Assembly: GCF_015864575.1 (NCBI RefSeq)
Contig: NZ_JADYWW010000003.1
Location: 62,001-126,000 of the forward strand
Length of the DNA: 64,000 nucleotides
Direction: 5' to 3'
DNA from: Salinibacterium sp. SWN248
GTDB lineage: Bacteria; Actinomycetota; Actinomycetes; Actinomycetales; Microbacteriaceae
Shown: positions 45,326 to 53,836 of the stretch, piece by piece
Layout of the letters: each line of letters opens with the position of its first letter
Position numbering within the stretch: the stretch's first letter is position 1
The notes under the pieces: model-generated
Databases searched by the model: none
The model's input: the letters and a program-made list of their open reading frames with translations, nothing else
Told to the model about the DNA's origin: nothing
Made by a program: the position numbers and the translations under genes

Positions 45326-46309
45326 GTGCGTAAAGCGATTCCATTTCTGTTGACCATCGGCGTTGTGGCGTCGCTTGCGGCGTGTTCTCCCGCAGATTCC
45401 ACGACGGCAGAGGGATCTGGTGATTGCGTTCCGACGTCATCCGGCTCCGCTTCGGATGCTGTTGAGGTCAGCGGCGACTTTGGCGCAAAGCCTGAGGTCG
45501 CGATCGACTTCCCGACCGACGTCTCAGAGACTGAGCGCACGGTTGCTATTGCCGGTGACGGCGATCTGCTCGCGGTTGAAGCATCGACAGCGAACGTTCA
45601 GTTCTCGCTGTACAGCGGCACGACCGGGGAAGAACTCTCCGCCACAACGTACGACGAGGCAGGTCTCACCCCCTTCCCCGTGGACGCCGAGCAGTTCTTG
45701 GTCGGAATCGTCAAGACCATTGAGTGTTCCACCGCTGGCTCACGCCTCGTCGGTGTTATTCCTCCCGAGGAGTCCTTTGCCGATGACGCCAGCCGCGAAT
45801 CGCTCGGAGTCGGCGCCGATGACGACATCGTTTTCGTTGTTGATGTCATTTCCGTTGACGAGCCCGCTGAGCCTGCTCTTCCGCGTGCCGATGGCGAAGA
45901 CCAGCCGGCCGTAGACGGATTCCCGGCTGTCGAGCTCGATGACGATGGTCGCCCCACGATCACCATCCCCGACACTGACCCGCCCGCCGAGCTCGCGGTT
46001 GCTGTGCTCAAGCAGGGCGCTGGCGAGACCGTCGAAGAGAACTCGGATGTCGTTGTCCACTATGTGGGCATGAACTGGACTACGGGCGAAATCTTTGATG
46101 AGAGCTGGGCTCGCGGTGAACCTTCCACGTTCAACACTGGCCAGGTTGTCAGTGGGTTCAAGACTGCACTCGAAGGTCAGCAAGTCGGATCGCAGATCAT
46201 CGCTGTTCTTCCGCCAAGCGAAGGCTACGGCGAAGCAGGCAATGAGAGCGCAGGTATTGCGGGCACCGACACGATCGTGTTTGTCGTTGACATCCTCGGT
46301 CTCGGCTAA
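45326..46309 (+). CDS. Lipoprotein with two FKBP-type prolyl isomerase domains
   Basis: 327 residues with signal peptide and lipobox LAAC (Cys20), so the protein is anchored outside the membrane. The C-terminal domain (about 215-327) is a standard FKBP (DVVVHYVGMNWTTGEIFDESW, then VSGFKTALEGQQVGSQ and IVFVVDILG). Residues ~50-185 follow the same pattern in weakened form (QFSLYSGTTGEELSATTY, GSRLVGVIPPEESF, IVFVVDVISV), an FKBP domain that has lost active-site aromatics. It likely assists folding of exported proteins. GTG start with GAAGGG upstream. Confidence 0.9.
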   Translation: MRKAIPFLLTIGVVASLAACSPADSTTAEGSGDCVPTSSGSASDAVEVSGDFGAKPEVAIDFPTDVSETERTVAIAGDGDLLAVEASTANVQFSLYSGTTGEELSATTYDEAGLTPFPVDAEQFLVGIVKTIECSTAGSRLVGVIPPEESFADDASRESLGVGADDDIVFVVDVISVDEPAEPALPRADGEDQPAVDGFPAVELDDDGRPTITIPDTDPPAELAVAVLKQGAGETVEENSDVVVHYVGMNWTTGEIFDESWARGEPSTFNTGQVVSGFKTALEGQQVGSQIIAVLPPSEGYGEAGNESAGIAGTDTIVFVVDILGLG

Positions 46310-46347
46310 TTCCGCTTCAGTATTGGCGCACATTTGTGCGAGCAAAC

Positions 46348-46353
46348 TAAAGT
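46348..46353 (+). promoter_or_regulatory. Putative -10 element, leaderless dxr
   Basis: TAAAGT lies exactly six bases before ATG 46360 and no Shine-Dalgarno is present. TTGGCG (46323-46328) is a possible -35 at a long 19-base spacing. Confidence 0.4.
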
Positions 46354-46359
46354 AGCGGG

Positions 46360-47442
46360 ATGCGCAAGATAATTCTGCTCGGATCGACGGGCTCGATCGG
46401 CACGCAAACCCTCGAAGTTATTGAGGCAAACCGTGATCGATTCGAGGTCGTCGGTCTGGCGGCAGGCACTAACCGCACGCTCGTCGAAGAGCAGGCGGCA
46501 CGCTTCGGAGTGAAGCACATTGCTTTCGGCGCCGAGCAGGCCGCCCAACTGGTGCGGGATGTCCCTGCCGACGTCGTCGTCAACGGAATCACCGGTTCTG
46601 TAGGTCTCAGGCCCACGCTCGCGGCTCTGGAATCCGGTGCAACACTGGCCCTCGCCAACAAAGAGAGCCTCATCGTCGGCGGTGAGCTCGTCATGTCGCG
46701 GGCGAAACCCGGCCAAATTGTTCCTGTTGACTCGGAGCACTCGGCGATCGCTCAAGCGTTGCGCTCGGGCGAACCCTCAGAGGTGCGGCGCCTGGTGCTC
46801 ACGGCATCCGGCGGTCCCTTCCGTGGTCGCACCCGGGAGTCGCTCCAGAACGTGACTCCGCGCGAAGCGCTCGCCCACCCCACGTGGGATATGGGTCTGG
46901 TGGTGACGACGAACTCGTCGACGCTCGTCAACAAGGGTCTCGAAGTGATCGAGGCGCACTTGTTGTTCGGCGTGCCCTATGACCGCATCGCGGTCACCGT
47001 GCATCCGCAGTCCATTGTGCATTCGATGGTTGAGTTTGTTGATGGCTCGACGATCGCTCAGGCGAGTCCTCCCGATATGCGGTTGCCGATTTCTCTTGGT
47101 TTGGCGTGGCCGGAACGAGTTGCCGGTGTTGGAGCGCCACTCGACTGGACGACGACGAGCACGTGGATCTTCGAACCACTCGACAACGAGGTGTTCCCGG
47201 CTGTGGAAATGGCAAAGGCCGTTGGCGCCGCAGGCCTCACGTTCCCGGCTGTCTTCAACGCCGCGAACGAGCAGGCGGTGCTCGCGTTCCACGCCGGCGC
47301 AATCGGCTACCTCGATATTCTGGATGTCGTTGAGCAGGTTGTGCAGAGCCACGAAGCGACCGAGCTCACTCTCGAGGCGCTCGCGGCTGCCGAGTCGTGG
47401 GCGCGACAGGCAGCGGACGCGGTCGTAGCGACCCGCTCCTAA
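46360..47442 (+). CDS. dxr: 1-deoxy-D-xylulose-5-phosphate reductoisomerase
   Basis: Second enzyme of the methylerythritol phosphate route to isoprenoids, making MEP with NADPH. The 360 residues begin with the nucleotide loop [15 protein letters not shown] and include [15 protein letters not shown], the metal and substrate region [16 protein letters not shown] and the flexible loop HPTWDMG. IspG of the same pathway is encoded at 61.3 kb, so dxr, the site-2 protease and ispG were probably once adjacent, as in M. tuberculosis. Confidence 0.98.
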   Translation: MRKIILLGSTGSIGTQTLEVIEANRDRFEVVGLAAGTNRTLVEEQAARFGVKHIAFGAEQAAQLVRDVPADVVVNGITGSVGLRPTLAALESGATLALANKESLIVGGELVMSRAKPGQIVPVDSEHSAIAQALRSGEPSEVRRLVLTASGGPFRGRTRESLQNVTPREALAHPTWDMGLVVTTNSSTLVNKGLEVIEAHLLFGVPYDRIAVTVHPQSIVHSMVEFVDGSTIAQASPPDMRLPISLGLAWPERVAGVGAPLDWTTTSTWIFEPLDNEVFPAVEMAKAVGAAGLTFPAVFNAANEQAVLAFHAGAIGYLDILDVVEQVVQSHEATELTLEALAAAESWARQAADAVVATRS

Positions 47443-47519
47443 CGCGGTATTCGCCCCCCAAGCGGGGTTGTTCTGGGGCTTCCACAGCACGAGTACAGGC
47501 GGGCGTCGGTGCTCGTGAC

Positions 47520-47525
47520 TATTCT
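47520..47525 (+). promoter_or_regulatory. Putative -10 element, leaderless rip1/rseP
   Basis: TATTCT lies exactly six bases before GTG 47532, and no ribosome site is present in the 89-base gap after dxr. That gap also holds a C-run/G-run hairpin near 47453-47467 that could end dxr transcripts. Confidence 0.35.
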
Positions 47526-47531
47526 TAGCGA

Positions 47532-48860
47532 GTGGAAAACGTGCTCTTGTACATTCTTGGTGTCCTGATTCTTGTTGTCGGGCTTGCTGTGTCTATTGGC
47601 CTGCACGAAATTGGCCATTTGCTGCCGGCGAAGCTCTTCGGCGTGCGCGTGAGTCAGTACATGATTGGGTTCGGCCCGACTCTTTTCTCCCGCAAGCGCG
47701 GTGAGACTGAGTACGGACTCAAGGCCATTCCACTCGGCGGATATATCTCCATGGCGGGCATGTTCCCACCCGGCAAATCACACGACAATTCACGCAGTTC
47801 CACGACGAGTGTCTTCCAAACTCTCGTGCAGGATGCCCGGGAGTCCAGCGCCGATACGCTCACCGATGTCGATGAGTCGCGGGCGTTCTACAAACTTCCG
47901 GTGTTCAAGCGCATCATCATCATGCTCGGTGGTCCGTTCATGAACCTTCTCATCGCTATCGTCATGTTTGCGATTCTGTTGATGGGTTTTGGAACAGCTC
48001 AGGCCTCGACGACCATCAGTAGCGTCTCGGAGTGTGTGATCCCGGCCTCTGCCGACCGCGACGCCTGCACCGATAGCGACCCAGCTGCCCCTGCTCTTGC
48101 TGCCGGCATCCAACCTGACGATCGCATTGTGTCGATGGATGGCGAGCCGATCGAGAGCTGGGAGCAGATTACCGAGCACATTCGCGCCGCCGCGGGGGAT
48201 CAACTCACGATCGTGGTCGAGCGTGCCGGAGCAGAAGTCACCCTCACCGCTGAGCCTTTGCTTGCGGAACGTTACGTGTATGACGACAGCGGTCAGATCG
48301 TAGAAAACGATGAGGGCGAAGCGCAGACCGAGGAGTACGGCTTCTTAGGAATCGGCCCGGCCGCAGAGACGGTTCAGCAGCCGGTGACCGCTGTGTTGCC
48401 CGCAGTGGGAGACAACGTGGTTGCCGTGGCCAAAGTTGTACTGACACTCCCGCAGCGCATGATTGACGTGGTCAATGCAGCGTTCGGTCCCGAGGAGCGC
48501 GACCCGAACGGCCCCATCGGTCTTGTTGGCGTCGGTCGCATCGCGGGTGAAGCAACGAGTTTAGAAGCGGCGACGGTCACCGACCGTGCTGCTTACCTCA
48601 TCAGCTTGGTGGGCTCACTCAACGTTGCACTCTTCGTGTTCAACCTGGTGCCGCTGCTGCCGCTCGATGGCGGACACGTTGCGGGCGCACTCTTCGAAGG
48701 CGTGCGCCGCTTCTTCGCGAAACTGTTCGGCAAGCCCGATCCTGGTCCGCTCGACACCGCCAAGTTTGTGCCGCTGACCCTCGTAGTTGTCGTGCTGCTG
48801 GGCATCATGACACTGCTGCTGGTGTACGCCGACATTGTGAAGCCGATTTCGCCGTTCTAG
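47532..48860 (+). CDS. Site-2 protease (RseP/Rip1, M50 family)
   Basis: Intramembrane zinc metalloprotease that releases regulators by cutting membrane anchors. The 442 residues have the active-site helix GLHEIGHLLPAK (His25, Glu26, His29) in the first membrane segment and a PDZ domain at about 180-250 (AAGIQPDDRIVSMDGEPI). The third zinc-ligand motif is LLPLDGGHVAG near the C-terminal helices. A Glu-rich stretch follows the PDZ domain. In mycobacteria Rip1 cleaves anti-sigma factors. No anti-sigma factor is encoded nearby. Confidence 0.95.
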   Translation: MENVLLYILGVLILVVGLAVSIGLHEIGHLLPAKLFGVRVSQYMIGFGPTLFSRKRGETEYGLKAIPLGGYISMAGMFPPGKSHDNSRSSTTSVFQTLVQDARESSADTLTDVDESRAFYKLPVFKRIIIMLGGPFMNLLIAIVMFAILLMGFGTAQASTTISSVSECVIPASADRDACTDSDPAAPALAAGIQPDDRIVSMDGEPIESWEQITEHIRAAAGDQLTIVVERAGAEVTLTAEPLLAERYVYDDSGQIVENDEGEAQTEEYGFLGIGPAAETVQQPVTAVLPAVGDNVVAVAKVVLTLPQRMIDVVNAAFGPEERDPNGPIGLVGVGRIAGEATSLEAATVTDRAAYLISLVGSLNVALFVFNLVPLLPLDGGHVAGALFEGVRRFFAKLFGKPDPGPLDTAKFVPLTLVVVVLLGIMTLLLVYADIVKPISPF

Positions 48861-48868
48861 GAGAACGG
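48852..48868 (+). terminator. Small hairpin at the end of the site-2 protease gene
   Basis: CCGTTCT (48852-48858) pairs with AGAACGG (48862-48868) around a three-base loop, spanning the stop codon. The stretch to 48930 repeats GTTCT/AGAAC words, giving several alternative small stems. Confidence 0.4.
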
Positions 48869-48934
48869 GCTGTTCTGGCTGAGCTGGCTGCTAGCAGAAC
48901 AGGCCGTTCTGACAGAGCGCATCGTTCTGGTGGG

Positions 48935-48970
48935 CGCTGCGGTCTCGTTCACGTGAACGAGACCGCAGCG
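48935..48970. terminator. Perfect 36-bp palindrome, probable bidirectional terminator
   Basis: Left arm CGCTGCGGTCTCGTTCAC (48935-48952) is followed directly by its exact reverse complement (48953-48970). It lies between the converging site-2 protease and thiolase genes, 17 bases from the thiolase stop. An 18-bp stem works on both strands, so a shared terminator is the simplest reading. A perfect palindrome without spacer could also be a protein-binding site or the scar of an insertion boundary. Confidence 0.6.
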
Positions 48971-48987
48971 ACCGCACTGACGCTGTT

Positions 48988-50184
48988 CTAGCGCGTGAGC
49001 AGCAGGGCGTCGCCCTGACCGCCGCCACCACAGAGGGCAACGGCAGCGCGGCCTGAGCCGCGGCGTGCCAGCTCGTGCGCAGCATGTACGACGAGGCGAG
49101 CACCGGATGCTCCGACCGGGTGGCCGATCGCAATAGCGCCGCCGTGGATGTTCACGATGTCGTGGCTCAACCCGAGCTCGGAGGTTGAACGCAGGCTTAC
49201 CGCGGCAAAGGCTTCGTTGATTTCGACGAAGTCGAGGTTGTCGGCCGTCCAACCCGCGTTATCGAGGGCTGCCGCGATCGCGCGAGCGGGCTGCGAGTGC
49301 AACGAGTTATCGGGGCCAGCGACGTGACCCGAGCGGTCGAGCACCGCAAGCCACGGAAGATTGTGTTCTTCGGCCCACGCACGGCTGGCCAGAATCACGG
49401 CAGAAGCACCGTCGCTCAGCGGCGACGAGTTGCCCGCGGTGATGGTGCCCTCGGGATCGAAGGCGGGGCGCAACCCAGCAAGCGTGTCGACCGTGGTGTT
49501 GGCGCGTACGCCCTCATCCGTGTCCAGAACGAGGTCATCGCCCTTGCGCTGGGGGATAGTGACGGGAACGATTTCGTCGGCAAATACTCCGGCCTCAATC
49601 GCGGCGGCTGCTCGCTGGTGCGAGGCGGCAGCGATCTCGTCCTGTTCGGTGCGGCCGATCTCGAGGCGTCCGTTGTGGCGTTCGGTGCTTGCGCCCATCG
49701 ATTCAGCATCGAACGCATCCGTGAGGGCGTCGTGCGCGGCAGTGTCGAGTGCTGACACGGTTCCGTACGCCCAACCCATGCGTGACCCGGGGAGCACGTG
49801 AGGGGCATTGGTCATTGACTCTTGGCCACCGGCGGCCACTACGTTGGCTTCTCCGAGACGGATGAGGCGTGCAGCATCCACAATGGCGGCAAGTCCGGAG
49901 AGACAGACCTTATTTACGGTGACGGCCGGGGTCTTCCAAGCGAGGCCGGCCGCGATGGAGGTCTGGCGGGCGGGGTTTTGGCCAGCGCCGGCCTGGATCA
50001 CTTGACCGAAGATCACTTGATCGATGGAGTCGACATCCACGCCGGAGCGTTCAACGGCGGCCCGAAGTGCGATGGCGCCGAGCTCGACGGCGGTGAGCGA
50101 AGCGAGCTGTCCGCGCAGTTTCCCTTGTGGGGTGCGTGTGGCGGAAAGGATCACTACGTCGTTGGGTGCGGGGGTGTTGGCCAC
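48988..50184 (-). CDS. Acetyl-CoA C-acetyltransferase (thiolase)
   Basis: Cleaves acetoacetyl-CoA to two acetyl-CoA, or the reverse. GTG 50184 is preceded on the minus strand by AAAGGAG eight bases away, giving 398 residues; a longer frame to 50238 runs into the promoter region. Catalytic residues are Cys94 (NKVCLSG), His355 (IAIGHPVGASGA) and Cys385 (CGGGGQGD). It diverges from the ABC-transporter operon that carries the 3-hydroxybutyrate dehydrogenase and CoA-transferase, and supplies the last step of that pathway. Confidence 0.95.
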   Translation of the reverse strand: MANTPAPNDVVILSATRTPQGKLRGQLASLTAVELGAIALRAAVERSGVDVDSIDQVIFGQVIQAGAGQNPARQTSIAAGLAWKTPAVTVNKVCLSGLAAIVDAARLIRLGEANVVAAGGQESMTNAPHVLPGSRMGWAYGTVSALDTAAHDALTDAFDAESMGASTERHNGRLEIGRTEQDEIAAASHQRAAAAIEAGVFADEIVPVTIPQRKGDDLVLDTDEGVRANTTVDTLAGLRPAFDPEGTITAGNSSPLSDGASAVILASRAWAEEHNLPWLAVLDRSGHVAGPDNSLHSQPARAIAAALDNAGWTADNLDFVEINEAFAAVSLRSTSELGLSHDIVNIHGGAIAIGHPVGASGARLVVHAAHELARRGSGRAAVALCGGGGQGDALLLTR

Positions 50185-50214
50185 TGTGCAAACTCCTTTG
50201 TTTGGGCGCCGTTG

Positions 50215-50243
50215 TTGACAGCGCGGTTGCGCAACCATAGGCT
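50215..50243 (+). promoter_or_regulatory. Sigma-70-type promoter of the transporter operon
   Basis: Consensus -35 TTGACA (50215-50220), 17-base spacer, -10 TAGGCT (50238-50243). The predicted start is near 50250, about 60 bases before the ATG of the binding protein, whose ribosome site is AGGAAAGG. This is the best promoter in the window. Confidence 0.7.
50225..50236. promoter_or_regulatory. 12-bp palindrome between -35 and -10
   Basis: GGTTGCGCAACC is a perfect palindrome lying wholly inside the promoter spacer, an ideal place for a repressor to block RNA polymerase. It could be a second site for the TetR-family regulator of the operon or for another factor. Confidence 0.5.
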
Positions 50244-50252
50244 ACATGAAAC

Positions 50253-50274
50253 CTGAACCGGGTCTCAGGTTCAG
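50253..50274. promoter_or_regulatory. Inverted repeat just after the promoter (operator)
   Basis: CTGAACC-N8-GGTTCAG starts about 3 bases after the predicted transcription start. Size and symmetry fit a TetR-type operator; the operon encodes a TetR-family protein at 56468-57124. Divergent thiolase transcription could also be controlled from here. Confidence 0.55.
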
Positions 50275-50311
50275 ATCACAATCCTCCTAAGGCAGCAGGA
50301 AAGGTCCCATC

Positions 50312-51502
50312 ATGCGGGTCAGTAAAAAGTACCTCGCTCCGGCGTTAATTGCGACGGTTGCACTCACACTGGCGGGCTGTGCCCCCAGTGTTGACGGCGG
50401 AAGTGGCGGCGACGAGCTCGCCCCCGTCGACATTTCAATCATCACTTCCCAGACCGGCCCCCTCGCGGCCTACGGTGAGGCCTACCTCGCTGGCTTCGAC
50501 GCTGGGCTCGATTACGCCACCGACGGCACAGGCGCCGTTGATGGCCGTGAGCTGAACATCGAAATCACGGATGACGCTGGCGACGCCGACAAGGCGGTCA
50601 CGGCAGCGAAAGATGTGATTGGCCAAGGCCAGAAGATCATCATCGGCACGGTTTCCTCCGGAATCGCGCTCGCGCTTGCTGAGCAGGCCGAGCAAAACAA
50701 GGTTCTCTACATCTCAGGACCGGCAGCAGCTGACGGCATCACCGGCGTGAACGAGTACACGTTCCGCTCGGGTCGTCAGAGCTACCAAGACGTCGCAACC
50801 GCCGGTACGTTCATCGGTGACCCGGCAGGCCAGTCTGTTCTGGTCTTCGGTCAAGACACTGCATTCGGTCAGGGCAACGTTGCCGCAGCAACCGCCGTTC
50901 TTGGCGGCCAGGGTGCTGACGTGACGAGCCTGCTCGTTCCCGAAGATGCTACTGAGTTCACCCCGTTTGCCCAGCAGATCGTTGATGCGCAGCCTGACCT
51001 CGTGTTCGTGGCGTGGGCCGGTGCAACCTCGGGTGCGATGTGGGAGGCCCTCAGCCAGCAGGGTGTGTTTGACAGCGTTCCTGTCGCAACCGGTCTTGGT
51101 GACATCTCGACCTATGGCGCCTACGGTGCCGCGAGCGACAAGATCAGCTTCCTCAACCACTACTTTGCGGGAGCAACTGACAATGATGCCAACAGCGCCA
51201 TGGTCAGCTACCTCGAAGCAGAGGGTAAGCAAGCCGACCTGTTCTCGCCAGACGGCTTCGTTGCCGCTCAGATGGTTGTTCAGGCAGTGCGCGAAGGTGG
51301 CGACGATGTTGACGCCATGATCGCCGCGCTCGAAGGCTGGACCTTCGATTCCGTCAAGGGATCGATCACGGTTCGCGCTGAAGACCACGCGATGATCCAG
51401 CCGATGTTCCAGGTCTCGCTTGTTGCCGATGGCGACTCGTGGATTCCTGAGCTCGTCACGGCCGTTGATGCTGACGCCGTAACCCCGCCCATCGCAGAGT
51501 AA
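50312..51502 (+). CDS. LIV-type ABC transporter substrate-binding lipoprotein
   Basis: 396 residues, signal peptide with lipobox LAGC (Cys23), then a Peripla_BP_6 fold beginning DISIITSQTGPLAAYGEAYLAG. The family binds branched-chain amino acids, amides or small carboxylic and aromatic acids, so the ligand is open. First gene of the operon, with a 14-base gap to the ATPase gene. The catabolic genes downstream suggest a short hydroxy acid, its ester or an oligomer rather than an amino acid. Confidence 0.92.
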   Translation: MRVSKKYLAPALIATVALTLAGCAPSVDGGSGGDELAPVDISIITSQTGPLAAYGEAYLAGFDAGLDYATDGTGAVDGRELNIEITDDAGDADKAVTAAKDVIGQGQKIIIGTVSSGIALALAEQAEQNKVLYISGPAAADGITGVNEYTFRSGRQSYQDVATAGTFIGDPAGQSVLVFGQDTAFGQGNVAAATAVLGGQGADVTSLLVPEDATEFTPFAQQIVDAQPDLVFVAWAGATSGAMWEALSQQGVFDSVPVATGLGDISTYGAYGAASDKISFLNHYFAGATDNDANSAMVSYLEAEGKQADLFSPDGFVAAQMVVQAVREGGDDVDAMIAALEGWTFDSVKGSITVRAEDHAMIQPMFQVSLVADGDSWIPELVTAVDADAVTPPIAE

Positions 51503-51516
51503 GTACCTAGCGAACT

Positions 51517-52272
51517 ATGTCGAACCAGCCCGTGCTCACGGTCGAGCACCTTGCCCTCACGATCGGGGGAGCCGTCATCATCGATGACGTGTCTCTCTCG
51601 ATCGCCCAGGGTGAGATGCTCGGCGTGATCGGCCCGAATGGGGCCGGAAAAACCACGCTCTTCAACCTCATCTCGGGAGTGATGACTCCGACAACGGGAA
51701 CAGTCACCCTCGAGGGGCGCGATGTCACAAATCAGACCATCGATGCGCGGGCCCGGGCTGGGCTCGGCAGAACCTTTCAAACATCCAGCCTCTTCCCGGC
51801 GCTCAGTGCGCTGGAGAACGTGCGCCTCGCCGCGCAAGTGAAACTGGGCGGTGCCACCTCGGTGCTTCGCTTCCCGCGGTCTCACGACAAAGCGACCACA
51901 ATTGCTCGAGCTCGCCTCGACGAGGTCGGGCTCAGCCACCACGCCGCTACGGAGGCGGGGGTGCTGTCGCACGGTGACAAGCGCAAGCTCGAAATCGCCA
52001 TGTTGCTGGCCACCGATCCCAGCGTCATCCTGCTCGACGAGCCGATGGCCGGTGTCGCTTCTGGCGATGTTGCCGGGCTCACCGAAGTTATTCGCCAGGT
52101 TCACCAGTCGGGTCGCACCGTGCTGATGGTCGAACATCACATGGATGTCGTCCTTGGCCTGGTCGACCGGGTGGCAGTGATGCACCATGGCAGTTTGCTC
52201 GCGTGTGACACCCCGGATGCCGTCATGGCAGACGAAGCGGTGCAGAAGGCCTATTTGGGGGCTCCACTATGA
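51517..52272 (+). CDS. ABC transporter ATPase (LivG-like)
   Basis: 251-residue nucleotide-binding subunit. Walker A GPNGAGKTT (39-47), a family-specific insert after FQTSSLFPALSALENVRLA, signature LSHGDKRKLEIAMLL, Walker B VILLDEP and switch His in MVEHHMD. The signature has SHGD in place of SGGQ, which is common in LivG-type proteins. Stop and start overlap with the next gene by 4 bases. Confidence 0.95.
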   Translation: MSNQPVLTVEHLALTIGGAVIIDDVSLSIAQGEMLGVIGPNGAGKTTLFNLISGVMTPTTGTVTLEGRDVTNQTIDARARAGLGRTFQTSSLFPALSALENVRLAAQVKLGGATSVLRFPRSHDKATTIARARLDEVGLSHHAATEAGVLSHGDKRKLEIAMLLATDPSVILLDEPMAGVASGDVAGLTEVIRQVHQSGRTVLMVEHHMDVVLGLVDRVAVMHHGSLLACDTPDAVMADEAVQKAYLGAPL

Positions 52273-52964
52273 CCGAATCGATTCTGACGGTTGCTGGTTT
52301 GAACGCCAACATTGAGGGTCAGCAAGTTGTCGAGGATGTGAGCTTTGAGATGCTCCCCGTCGGTGTTACGGCGCTTCTCGGCCGCAATGGCGTCGGTAAG
52401 ACGAGCACTCTGCGAGCGATCATGGGCCTCATCGAGCGCTCGGGTGAAGTGACAATTGCGGGGGAGCGCGTTGATCGCGAACCGACTCACCGCATCGTGC
52501 AGCGGGGCGTTGGTTATGTTCCCGAAGACCGCGAAGTTTTTGCCTCGCTCACCGTGAACGAAAACCTTCGGCTGGCAGAGCGTGATTCCGCGCCGAACCG
52601 CCAGCTCATTGAAGAACTTTTTCCGGACCTCATTGCGCGGGCCGGTCAGCTTGCCGGCACCCTCTCGGGTGGTCAACAGCAGATGGTGTCACTGGCACGA
52701 GCGCTCGTGAACGACAACCGAGTTCTGCTCGTCGACGAACCGACCAAGGGCCTCGCCCCTCTCATCGTGATGGACGTCGCGAAAGCACTCGAGCGTGCCG
52801 CTCAAACCGTGCCGGTGCTCCTGGTCGAACAAAACTTGCAGGTCGTGCGGATGCTCGCCGAGAAGGCCATCGTGCTCGAAGGCGGTCGCGTGGTTTACGA
52901 CGGCAGCGCCGAAGAACTCTTGGGCAACGAAGCCCTCACGAAAGAATTGTTGGGGGTCGCGTGA
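52269..52964 (+). CDS. ABC transporter ATPase (LivF-like)
   Basis: 231-residue partner ATPase. Walker A GRNGVGKTS, Q-loop region GLIERSGEV, signature LSGGQQQMVSLARAL, Walker B VLLVDEPTKGL and switch residue region LLVEQNLQV, where Gln takes the usual His position as in other LivF proteins. It forms a heterodimer with the LivG-like subunit. Overlaps both neighbours by 4 bases. Confidence 0.95.
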   Translation: MTESILTVAGLNANIEGQQVVEDVSFEMLPVGVTALLGRNGVGKTSTLRAIMGLIERSGEVTIAGERVDREPTHRIVQRGVGYVPEDREVFASLTVNENLRLAERDSAPNRQLIEELFPDLIARAGQLAGTLSGGQQQMVSLARALVNDNRVLLVDEPTKGLAPLIVMDVAKALERAAQTVPVLLVEQNLQVVRMLAEKAIVLEGGRVVYDGSAEELLGNEALTKELLGVA

Positions 52965-53836
52965 GCACCATAATTCTCCTGCTCATCACAGGACTCGGCC
53001 TCGGTGCGCTCTACTTCTTGGTCGCATCCGGTCTCTCGCTGATTTACGGCCTCATGGGCGTGCTGAACTTTGCGCACGGCTCGTTCCTGACTCTCGGTGC
53101 TTTCGCCGGCTGGGAGCTATCGAGACGGATGGGCGGTGAAAGCTGGGGCACCCTCATCGCCTCGATGCTGCTCGGAATGGTCGTCGGCGCTGCTGTTGCT
53201 GCCGCGACCGAGTTTCTGCTCATCCGGCGCCTCTACAACCGGCATATCGAGCAAGTGCTCGTGACGGTGGGACTGGCGCTCGCGACGGTTGCTCTGTTCG
53301 AGGGCATCTGGGGCACCGACCCGATCTACGTGACAGCACCCCCGTGGCTGTCGCAGACCACCGAAATTTTAGGGGCACGCGTTCCCAACGATCGCTTCTT
53401 GATGATCGGTGCGGCAGTCCTGGTGCTGCTCGGAATCGTTGCGTTCCTGCGCTACACCCGCTTCGGCCTCATCATTCGGGCCGGTGTTGAGAATCGGTCC
53501 ATGGTGACTGCACTCGGTATCGATGTGCGCAAGGCCTTCACGGTCGTGTTCGCGATCGGTGGCGCTGCGGCCGGTCTCGGTGGAGTTCTTGCCTCGCACT
53601 ACTTCGGCTACGTGTCGCCTCAACTGGGCGGATCCCTGCTGATCTTTGCCTTCATCGTCACCGTGATCGGTGGGCTTGGTTCACTCGCGGGTGCCGCCAT
53701 CGCGTCGGTTGTCGTTGCGGTACTTCAGCAGTTTGCTAACTACTTTTGGGGCGGAACCGGCGACTTGATGGTCGTGCTGTTGCTCGCCGTCGTGCTGTTG
53801 GTTCGCCCGACCGGAATCTTGGGGAAGAAAGCATGA
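52961..53836 (+). CDS. ABC transporter permease (LivH-like)
   Basis: 291-residue membrane protein with about eight helices. Family features: GLSLIYGLMGVLNFAHGSFLTLGAF at the N-terminus (first 20 of it diagnostic) and GLGSLAGAAIASVVVAVLQ near the C-terminus. It pairs with the LivM-like permease downstream, overlapping it by 4 bases. Confidence 0.94.
   Translation: MSTIILLLITGLGLGALYFLVASGLSLIYGLMGVLNFAHGSFLTLGAFAGWELSRRMGGESWGTLIASMLLGMVVGAAVAAATEFLLIRRLYNRHIEQVLVTVGLALATVALFEGIWGTDPIYVTAPPWLSQTTEILGARVPNDRFLMIGAAVLVLLGIVAFLRYTRFGLIIRAGVENRSMVTALGIDVRKAFTVVFAIGGAAAGLGGVLASHYFGYVSPQLGGSLLIFAFIVTVIGGLGSLAGAAIASVVVAVLQQFANYFWGGTGDLMVVLLLAVVLLVRPTGILGKKA

Noticed and set aside
45097-45333. Small 78-residue frame between the OsmC and FKBP genes
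   Set aside because: Overlaps the OsmC gene in another frame, no ribosome site and no recognisable feature.
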